Source: Sequoia sempervirens (Eukaryota; Streptophyta; Pinopsida; Cupressales; Cupressaceae). Taken from it: 64,000 nt of DNA. The notes under the pieces are model-generated. The model ran no database searches. It was given only the letters and a program-made list of their open reading frames with translations, and was not told where the DNA came from. The position numbers and the translations under genes are program-made. Positions 55,863-64,000 of this stretch are shown here, one piece after another (the first letter of the stretch is position 1; each line of letters starts with the position of its first letter). Location: assembly GCA_007258455.2 (NCBI GenBank), contig VDFB02018296.1:47871414-47935413 (forward strand), given 5' to 3'.

Positions 55863-56919
55863 TTCAGATCTACAACTACCTATTCTTGTTTTGAGAATTT
55901 TTGCATTGGAAGCAGATCTGGGGTTTCAGGGCTTCTTTTGCCAGATACAGGGGTGCTCAATTTTTGGGTGCATCTTGGGCCCAAATTGACCTCACGGTTG
56001 GACTCAGAGTGGACAAAAACCCATATTTTCATATATGGCATGCCCTATTTGAGCACAGTTGCACTAGAAGGCAAATTTTTTTAGGCCCCAAGGCCGTACG
56101 GCCTTAGGGCATGATTTACGAGGTGAAAAAAGCAAAAAAATCAAAAAACACCATTTTTTGGTTTTTTTTGCGCCGCCCGTTTAAATTGGCAGCGCCACCG
56201 GTGCGCCGCTTGGCGGCCACCGCCACCGGCGGCAAACACTGGCCGCGGCCAGGCAGGCACCGCCGAGCCGCCAGCACCAGCACCCACCGCTGACTTCTAG
56301 CCCTTGAGGGCCTATCATGCAACCAGCGCCCGCGCCCAAGAGCCAAAGATCTTAGCCCTTGAGGGCTGTGCATTTAAAAAAAAACCCTTTTGCAGCTACT
56401 TTCACAAAATCGGGCGTATCTTGCTCGTTCTAGCTCGGATTTTCAAACGAAAATAGGCGTTGGAAAGCTGATTCTGTGCCGGACGCCATGGAACTAGTAA
56501 TTTTTTTCCAGATTTTTTATTTGACTGTATTTTTTTCTAGTCAAAGTGGGGTCTTTTTTTTGCACTTCCGGGGCCCTAGAAGGTGCAAACGGACTCCATT
56601 TTTCGAAAACGAGTAGGCGTCAGAACACTCTTCTCATGCTCTTTCCAGAACAGTAACTGTTTTTCATCAAAAATTTACCAGGTACTCAGAATTTTGTATG
56701 AAGCATTTTTTTCTTTTTCAATCTTTTCAACTTTAAAAATTATACTGGGGTTTGGGTTCTCGTATTGTGGGGGGGTGTTTTTTCTTGCTTTTTGTATTTT
56801 CCATTAGAAAACTAGAACAAAAAAACTCTCAAAACAATCAAACCCTTCTGCATCTTCTGTCTATTCTGAAAGATCACATAATAATAAAAATAAACAAGCA
56901 GGCACAAGTGCAGGGTTTA
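55863..56919 (+). other. Copia leader with GC island and palindromes
   Basis: The leader of about 1.06 kb contains a perfect 16-base palindrome AAGGCCGTACGGCCTT (56090-56105), a strongly GC-rich segment (56168-56335) unlike anything else in the window, and two copies of TAGCCCTTGAGGGC (near 56298 and 56354), each a small hairpin. It has no coding sequence that I accept. Such features could serve RNA dimerisation or packaging, which is an inference from position and symmetry. Confidence 0.7.
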
Positions 56920-57840
56920 ATGGTGGACTCTTCTTCGGTTGAGCATCTTTCCCCACACAATTATCATACCTGGAAGGCACAAATGACAAGACTTCTCATG
57001 TCTGAAGGTTTATGGTCATGTTTGGATGATGTTCAACCTCAGTTGCAACGTCAATTTGAGATCTTTCAGCACAAGAACAAAATGGATGAGGCCATGGGGT
57101 TGTTATCCTTGCATGTTTCAGACAGTCTTCTCTTTCATCTCGAGGGTTGTGCAACTCCTTGAGCTATGTGGTTGAAGTTTGAAACACTTTTTGGCACCAT
57201 TAATTAGTTTCGAGCACTTCAAATTGAGGCAGAATTGACCACTTTGGTACTTGATTCCTTTCCTTCTATTAAGGATTTCCTGATGAAATTCAAAACTCTC
57301 AGGTTTTTGTTACAGGGTTGTGGTAAAAACAAAATAGATATAGAGTGTATTTACCTGATTCTATCTAAGCTTTGAGGATCCTTCCAGATTTTCTCTTCTA
57401 CCTTCTATTCCACTATGGATGCTTTGGGTCCACATTTTACCATGCCTTCTCTTGAGGTATTTTGTGATCGATTGACACGAGAGCAGGCCAAGCTCACACA
57501 ATTGGATACTCTTCCTAGATCAAAGAATAAAGCATTGGTTGCTCAACCATCCCAAGGGAAACAGAAGCAGAAACAGAAGCCGAAGACAGATTCAGTTGGT
57601 AGTGAGAGTTCCTCCAAGCTACCACCTAAAACAAATTTAAAACCACAATCCAATCCTAAACAGGGTAAATCTTCTAAGTTTGGTGAGTCTTCCTCCAAGA
57701 CTAAGAAGAATCCAAGTGATCCTTGTAGTTTCTGTGGCAAGGAAGGACATCCAGTTTCCAGGTGTTGGAAACGATTAGAGGCTTTAGAGGAAGCCATGCA
57801 GCAACATCATATTTCCTCACCTCAGCCTCCTTCTCCATCC
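56920..57840 (+). pseudogene. Copia gag with zinc knuckle, three stops
   Basis: The start is taken at ATG 56920 (MVDSSSVEHLSPHNYHTWKA), which gives the usual copia gag beginning with the YHTWKAQM tryptophan motif. Stops lie at 57160 (TGA), 57205 (TAG) and 57373 (TGA), all in the same frame, so only base changes broke it. A Lys/Gln/Ser-rich linker (57540-57715) precedes a zinc knuckle CSFCGKEGHPVSRC (57723-57764) with all Cys/His residues intact. Gag would form the particle and the knuckle would bind the RNA. Confidence 0.88.
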
Positions 57841-59408
57841 ACAGGGAAAGGTCATGCTCTTTTTGCACGAGCCTCGTCTTCAGGATCCACATGGATTATT
57901 GACTCTGGTGCTTCGCACCATATCTCACACTCACAAGATTTAGTCACTACACTTGCTCATAGTGCTACTTCACAGATTGCAGTTGGTGACTTAGCACACC
58001 TCTCAGTTCAGGGTTCAGGTACTATTTCATTGGATGGTGGTTGTCTATAGGATGTGCTTCTAGTTCCTAACATTTCGACAAACCTTCTATCTGTTTATTA
58101 GATTTGCCACTCTGGCTCTAGTAAGACAGTTGAGTTCTCACCACATGATGTGGTTATTCGAGACCTTCATGATCCTGACTTGGTTGTGGCTACTGGGAGT
58201 GTGGATTCTGCATCACGCTTATACAAATTTGATGGCTTTGAGAGTTTAGACACTGTTGGTTCCTCTCTTATAGCACATGCAGATTCAGTGAGTAGGCTTT
58301 GGCATGAGCATTTTGGCCATGTCAATTACAGATATCTACAGCAGATGAGTACTTAGGCACTTGTGATTGGGCTCCCATGGATTTCTTGTATTGATGGTGT
58401 ATGTCGAGGTTGTGTTCTTGGCAAACATCATCGAGATCCTTTTCCTAAAGGTAGAGCCACTCGTGCTAGGGAACCCCTAGAGTTGGTACACAGTGATCTT
58501 ATGTCCTCTCCGACTCCTTCTTTTTCAAGGGCCCGCTATGTGCTCACTTTTATTGATGAATTCTCCAGACGTACATGGGTGTACTTTCTTAAGTACAAGT
58601 CTGATGTCTTTGACTCATTTAGGATTTTTAAGACATTTGTGGAGAAGCAATCTGGACTTTCTATTAGGAGGATACGCACAGATAATGGGGGGGAATATGT
58701 TAGTCAGGCTTTGACAGATTTTTGCACTGAGCATGGTTTACAGCATCAGTTTATAGTCCCTTACACCCCTCAGCAGAATGGTGTCGCTGAGAGAAAGAGC
58801 AGAACCTTACGGGAGATGGCAAATTGTATGATACAGTCTCGAGCTATGAGTTCTTCCTTCTGGGCTGAGGCAGTCAATTGTGCCAATTATATTCAGAATC
58901 GGATGCCTCATAAGGCATTGCGACATATGACTCTTGAGGAGGCTTGGACCCATGTCAAGCCTGATGTTTCTACATTTCGAGTTTTTGGTAGTGAGGCTTG
59001 GGCATTTATTCTTGATGCTCAGAGGAAAGCCATGGAGAGGAAGATTCGACCACTCATATTTGTTGGCTACTGTGAGGATGTTAAGGCGTATAGGTTGTTT
59101 GATCCTGATTCCAGAGAGGTCTTGTTTCGGCGAGATGTCCAGTTTGATGAGTGCTATCCTCAGATGGATTCTCCATCACCAGCTTCTCCCTCATTGCCTA
59201 CTCCTCCCTCTTCATCACTTGAGGATTACTTATCTCTTGAGGATGATGTAGATGATGATCCACCATCTCCACCACCACCAGTTGCTCTGTCTTTGCCTAG
59301 GTGGGCCTGTGTCACTGTTGATGCAGCTGGTTCTTTGGTAGGTGATCCTTCAGATACTCGTCATACTCATGCTCAGACATCTGGTTCTTTGGATGGTCAA
59401 TGTTTCAG
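57841..59408 (+). pseudogene. Copia protease and integrase, interrupted
   Basis: Continuing in the gag frame: protease with WIIDSGASHHIS (active Asp at about 57901), then the pre-integrase zinc-binding region with LWHEHFGHVNYRYL and CIDGVCRGC, and integrase catalytic residues in LVHSDL, IRTDNGGEYV and PQQNGVAERKSRTLREM, so Asp-Asp-Glu are all present. The C-terminal part ends with LIFVGYCEDVKAYRLF and a Ser/Pro-rich stretch. Stops at 58048, 58099 and 58354 are TAG codons at places where relatives have Gln. At about 59400 the frame changes and the sequence jumps into the middle of RT. Confidence 0.9.
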
Positions 59409-60620
59409 ATGGATGTGAAGAGTACCTTCTTGCATGGTGACCTACATGAGGAGATCTATATGGAGTAGCCTCAGGGTTTTGTGCAGGACACTTCTTTGGT
59501 TTGCAGACTTCGGCGTTCATTGTATGGTCTCAAACAAGCCCCTTGGGCTTGGTATGAGAAGATGGACTCTTTTTTGCTTTCCACTCACTTCACACGTTGC
59601 CATTCCGATCACACAGTGTACATTTGGCGTCAGGAGGGTGATCTTTTGATTCTTGTGCTATATGTCGATGATCTCATCATTACAGGTAGCTCATCTTCCA
59701 TGATTCAGGATGTTCAGCGAGCTTTGATGGAGCGGTTTGAGATGACAGATCTTGGACTTTTGCACTATTATTTGGGCCTACAGGTTATTCAGTCTTCGAA
59801 TGTGATTTCGTTATTTCAGCAGAAGTATGCTCTTAATATGCTCCAGCGCTTTGGCATGCTTGATTGCAAGCCTGCCTCCACACCTTTTCAGTCAGGTGTT
59901 GTCTTGTCTTCCACTTGTTCTACTTCTTCCATGGATACTACTCTGTATAGACAATTGGTTGGCAGTTTGTTGTACCTGACACACTCACTTCCTGATCTTT
60001 CCTTTGCGGTTGGCCTTATCTCTCGATTCTCACATGATCCACATGAGAGTCATTGGCAAGCAACCAAACATATTTTGAGGTACATTCAGGGCAACACTCA
60101 TTATGGCATTCACTACACATCATGATCCCCTCACATTGTTGGCTTTACTGACTCAGATTGGGCTGGTGATGTCGATGATCGGAAGTCTACTTCTGGCTTT
60201 ATTTTTTGCCTTGGTTCTGGTCCTATTACATGGTCTTGCAAGAAGCAGCCAGCTATTGCATTATCATCTACAGAGGCTGAGTATCGAGGAGCAGTGTTAG
60301 CTAGTCAGGAGGTTTTATGGCTTCGACAGTTGATGATAGAGTTTGGGTTTCCTCCTGATAGTCCCACTATGCTTTGGTGTGACAATCAGAGTGCCATTCA
60401 TATTTCTCGCAACCCAGTGGAGCATCAGCGGACTAAGCACATTGAAATCCACATGCACTTCATCAGGCAGTTGATTCAGGATGGTTCTCTCATCTTGGAG
60501 TACATTCCTACAGAGGAGTAGGTTGCAGACATCTTCACTAAACCTTTGGCATCGTCGCGCTATCTTCAGTTGCGCTCCATGCTTGGGGTGAAGGAAGTTG
60601 TCCTTGGGGGGTCTCAGTGA
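59406..60620 (+). pseudogene. Copia RT (N-terminal part missing) and RNase H
   Basis: It begins at QMDVKSTFLHGDLHEEIYME, so the earlier RT motifs and the DE/ARLVAKG region are gone, by about 200 codons judged from family length. Retained are RSLYGLKQAPWAWYEKMD, LILVLYVDDLIITG with an intact YVDD box (59661-59672), LLHYYLGLQV, TLYRQLVGSLLYLTHSLPD, and RNase H with GFTDSDWAGD, ALSSTEAEYRGA, WCDNQSAIHI and VADIFTKPLA. Stops are at 59466 (TAG), 60123 (TGA) and 60519 (TAG). The natural end is TGA at 60618. Confidence 0.92.
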
Positions 60621-60839
60621 GGCCTTCCTTCCTTCTTTCATGTTTTTTTAATCATGCTTTTTTCTCTTTTTGGAGTAGAGTTTTTCCCATGAGGTTTTCT
60701 CTATTTCTCCACTTTAGAGAGATTTGGTTGTAAATGGGTACCTTATCTGGCCTTGTTGCCGGGACCCAAGTTTACTTTCTTGCATTGTAGTTACCTTTGC
60801 TTTCTTGCATATGTTTGTAGCTGCACTTTTGCTCATCTT

Positions 60840-60848
60840 AAGGGGGGG
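60840..60848 (+). promoter_or_regulatory. Polypurine tract of the young copia
   Basis: AAGGGGGGG lies directly before the 3' LTR start TGTTAGAG. It would prime plus-strand DNA synthesis. Confidence 0.9.
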
Positions 60849-61176
60849 TGTTAGAGTAAAGGTTTAAATTTAATCATGTTAATTAAATTACCTTTATCTC
60901 CTTCTTAACATTTCACCTTAGTTTGCATAATAAGACATTTAATAATTATATTAATTATTAAATGTGTTATCCTTTTAGGGCTTTTTGACCTATATGTGGT
61001 TGAAAACTCTTCTTTTGTAATTATTCTCTTTTACAGATTGTTGAATATAGAGCTCCATCTTTTTGAGCAATTTTACTGTGTTCTTGTTGCTTCTCTTTGC
61101 TTCTCCCTGTAATAGGTTTTCTCAGCTTGTAGAGATCACTGGGCTCCTATGGCGTTGTAGTTTCTCAACTCCTACA
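60849..61176 (+). mobile_element. 3' LTR of the young copia (328 bp)
   Basis: It has the same length as the 5' LTR and is identical except for the three CAG/CTG-context transitions. It is followed by the target duplication CTTGT. Confidence 0.95.
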
Positions 61177-61181
61177 CTTGT

Positions 61182-61760
61182 TGCTTAGTGGCCCTGTCTC
61201 TTGACTTTTTAGATTCATCGATTAAGACTGTTTTATATGGACTTCAAGATGTGACTTTTTAGACAACCCTATTCTTGGATATGTATAATATTAATATTTA
61301 TATATAAACTAATATAAACCACTTACTAATGAAAAAAAAAAAAAAACCTTAATTATATGACATTTTATTAAAGATTAATTATATAATTTTAAATACAAGA
61401 ACTTATATTTGATAATCATAAATGATCTAAATACTATTTTTATATTTTAATGATATTCATAAAAGACTTCTTAAAAAATCACCTATCTTAATATTATTCG
61501 AACTCAAATACAATTAAACATATAATTCTCCTTAAATAAATCATACCATTTGTAAGGTCAGAAATATTTGTGTTATAGCCAAGATAACAATACCTATGTA
61601 ATTTTGGTAATTTAGTCATAATTTGGAGGAATTTAGGGTTCCGTCAATTAGCAGATAATTCCCCAATTTGTTATTTTCAATATGATGGATTTGGTTTCCT
61701 GATTAGGTTTCCGCCTATTTACTCTACAAGGGCGGTTTTGTGCCCGTCATTGACTTTATC
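61182..61760. other. AT-rich flank, no gene seen
   Basis: Continuation of the copia target DNA, then a poly-A run near 61330-61346 and AT-rich sequence. No motif is recognised. Confidence 0.5.
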
Positions 61761-62020
61761 TCCCAATCCTATCCTCAGTCACAGATTGCATCAGAGCGGC
61801 AGGGCTTCTTGTGTTTGTCTTTTCTGTTTGTTCTGTTTCTTTGGCTCTTCTGCTTCACTTCACTGTCGGGTCGTGGTCCTTGGGCGATTTAGGCCAACTG
61901 CAGAAAAATAACTATTATAAGTCTCTTTCGTATTCGATGGAAAAAGTTTTAGTAGGTGTAATGGTGATTTCTCTTTATGTTTTGGGTCCATGGCTATTAG
62001 GTGGTTTTTTAATGTATTGA
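61761..62020 (+). CDS. Short putative membrane-protein exon, unrecognised
   Basis: The reading has no ATG at its start, but from about 61790 it codes for a hydrophobic stretch (LLVFVFSVCSVSLALLLHF), a short polar loop (SLGDLGQLQKNNYYKSLSYS) and a second hydrophobic segment (VLVGVMVISLYVLGPWLLGG), ending at TGA 62018. The GC content is higher than that of the flanks at 61720-61900. It could be a terminal exon or exon relic of a host gene. A diverged partial copy of its last part follows at 62172-62290, with the frame broken, which speaks for duplication of this piece. Confidence 0.3.
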
Positions 62021-62171
62021 ATATAGTGTAAGAGGATTTAAGTTATAAGGGAGTTAGTAGAAAAAAATCATAATATAAATAAGAAAAATTATATGTTAGA
62101 AAAAAAAGGAAGACAAAGAAAGAAAGAAAGTCATTGTGTGGATTACAACTTTTTGACCTTTTCACTTCAAC

Positions 62172-62310
62172 GTAATTATAAGTCTTTCATATTCAATGAA
62201 AAAATATTTTAGTAGGTATAATGGTGATTTCATTTTATCATTTGGATCCATGGCTATTAGGTGGTATTTTAATGTATTGAATACAATGTAAGACAGTTTA
62301 AGTTGTATAG
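62172..62310 (+). repeat. Partial tandem copy of 61911-62045
   Basis: AATTATAAGTCTTTCATATT, TTTTAGTAGGTATAATGGTG and CCATGGCTATTAGGTGG repeat the end of the preceding ORF and its 3' flank, about 261 bases downstream. Small indels and substitutions remove the open frame. Confidence 0.8.
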
Positions 62311-64000
62311 GATTTAGTAAGAAAAAAATCATAATAAAGAAGAAAAATTATAGATTAGGAAAAAAAAAAAACATAGAAAGAAAGTTATGTAATGATGAAG
62401 TTGGGAGATGGAAAAAAATTATATAATTTGACATAAAATTTAGAAAAATATAATAGATGAAAATATATCTAAAGTAAGTGTCACATCTCATTTTTAATCA
62501 TATTTTAATGATTAAACAATTGTTTAGGGTAAATAAAATCAATATTTTAACTGGTGTATTATGTATTACACAATATTGTGACAATAAATTTTCTTTTTAA
62601 CTCTATAGAATCTTTATTTGTTATGATAGATGTAATGTAAAAATTGATATCTTATTTGATTTGGATTAATGATCTTATAAAAAACTAACTACCATTATAC
62701 AATTTGATGTGGATGTATGATATTATTTTGTCCCTCCTAAATGTTGAACGAGAGTGTCATCTGGGAAATGACGGTAGATGGAAACCATGTGACAAATGAA
62801 TCATTTTAACCAAGAACATGAACACTACACAAGCTTGTGAATAGATACTGCATTGTAGGCAAAAGGAAGGTAAGTTTTGTTGCTAGTTAGTATGAAGTCT
62901 TTGCTAATTTTCTAATAGTTGCATTATGTGATACCTGATTCAAGGTCTAAGTTGTGAAGAATATTCAATTATCATTTGTACATTTATTTATAATTTAATT
63001 ATAATTAAAATACATGTGTATTCTACGAAATATTGCTCTATTTATCATCTTGATTAAATTAGTATGAAATTGTTTTAATTAAAAAAATTATAACTTGAGA
63101 ATAAGAGTAGCATAGAGGGCATCATGCCAATTAATACTCATATTTTTAGTAAGGCATGAGAATCAACAAGGGATTAGTGGAATGCATTAAATAGGGATAT
63201 CTCTCTAGACTCCCAGAGGGGAAACATGCTTCTCATCATATGGGTATTAAATTATTTCTTCACCTCATAATAGTCCTTTTTGGGGGAGTGTGTGAGCATA
63301 GAGGGAGATAGAGAAGGGAAGAGTCAGAGGAAAATAGGATAAAATAAAGTCAAAGTATGTCTAATTATTTTATATTAATAAAAAAATTAGTAGAAATAGA
63401 TTAATGTGTATGGTATTCTCCTCTATGTGAAATATTTAAATTCCAAATCCCTTTGGTATTTAGCTCATGCTTATAGTTTTAGTTGAAGCCCTTCATGTGT
63501 GTTTCTATTTACTTGCGTTTATTTTGAATGCACATATCTTGTTTTGATATTTTAATAATATGATCAAAAGAATCTAATAAGAACTATATAACTATATAGC
63601 CTAGCCAATCAAAGAGAAAAAATAGAAGGTTTTAAATAAACCTATTTTGTGAAGTATTCTACCAATTTAGAAAACTATTTGAATGTAATATTTTGAGACA
63701 ATTGTATCAAAAAGTTATTTACACTATTTTGTATGACAAATTAATGTACATTCCTATATGCATATTGAGGCTACTCGTTGAGTGGTTTAGCTCTATTTTT
63801 GTTTAAATTTTATTTTCATACTTAACAAATTTCTTAAGATTTTTGATAACCAATTATTTAACTAGTATCATGTTGAGAAATCTTTAATTTTCACAACTAT
63901 TAATGTTTTAATAGTTTTCTTTAGTTTCACACAATACTATATAACATTAATGGTTAAGTAAAGACAATATGGTGAATAACATAGTTTATATATAATTTTT
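62311..64000. other. AT-rich filler to the window end
   Basis: No gene, RNA or mobile-element end is recognised. The open frames are short and AT-driven. Confidence 0.5.

Larger units (their letters stand above)
55518..61181 (+). mobile_element. Young full-length Ty1/copia element with target duplication
   Basis: The element (55523-61176, 5654 bp) has two 328-bp LTRs that differ at three positions, a primer site, gag, protease, integrase, part of RT, RNase H, a polypurine tract and a perfect CTTGT target duplication (55518-55522, 61177-61181). All coding parts are in the expected copia order. The first part of RT is missing and at least nine stops interrupt the reading, so this copy cannot make its own enzymes. 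It is the most recent large insertion in the window. Confidence 0.95.

Noticed and set aside
1..64000. tRNA, rRNA or small nuclear RNA genes
   Set aside because: I looked for the tRNA B-box word (GGTTCGAATCC type) and for rRNA core sequences and found none. The tRNA-like words present are primer-binding sites of retrotransposons.

Overview
The window looks like intergenic nuclear DNA from a large, repeat-rich seed plant. It is AT-rich, has no bacterial-style operons and no convincing intact host gene, and is almost wholly built from plant LTR retrotransposons, a pogo-like DNA transposon, a short TIR element, microsatellites and AT-rich filler. The element types (Tat-like Ty3/gypsy gags, copia with an initiator-Met primer site, long LTRs with many solo LTRs) would suit a gymnosperm, but the taxon is an inference.

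Layout. 1-4.6 kb: a minus-strand LTR element (LTR 4140-4611) with a roughly 213-bp tandem array that carries hairpins, and an RNase H fragment. 4.6-7.1 kb: a decayed copia RT/RNase H, split by a 1.2-kb solo LTR. 8.1-9.5 kb: a second solo LTR with a perfect 5-bp target duplication. 9.5-13.7 kb: a plus-strand Tat-like element with gag/protease, polypurine tract and 3' LTR. 15.0-22.2 kb: arrays of 200-380-bp repeats full of TATG microsatellites around a minus-strand pogo-like transposase pseudogene (19.25-21.67 kb). 22.2-28.4 kb: a minus-strand gypsy element with Gln-rich gag, long leader, primer site and 5' LTR. 28.4-29.9 kb: two related proline-rich small ORFs. 30-33.6 kb: repeats with telomere-like blocks and a dense cluster of GGGATCCC palindromes. 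33.7-37.3 kb: another minus-strand Tat-like gag/protease with primer site and LTR. 39.3-52.0 kb: an old plus-strand element into which a 9.9-kb minus-strand Tat-like element (40016-49881) has inserted; one LTR of that element has itself received a 795-bp TIR element. 54.5 kb: another LTR start. 55.5-61.2 kb: a young copia element with 328-bp LTRs and a CTTGT target duplication. 61.2-64.0 kb: AT-rich DNA with one small ORF.

How the parts relate. Relative ages can be read from the sequence. The outer element's LTRs differ by about a fifth, the nested Tat-like LTRs by about a tenth, the TIR insertion is later still, and the copia LTRs differ at only 3 of 328 positions. All three of those differences fall in CAG/CTG trinucleotides, and most of the copia's premature stops are TAG codons where relatives have Gln. 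This fits loss of coding by deamination at methylated CHG sites. Four separate gypsy-type gag regions occur, yet no gypsy reverse transcriptase or integrase is visible anywhere, so these elements look like gag(-protease)-only derivatives that depend on a partner for their enzymes. Several of the elements also carry their own repeated hairpin families.
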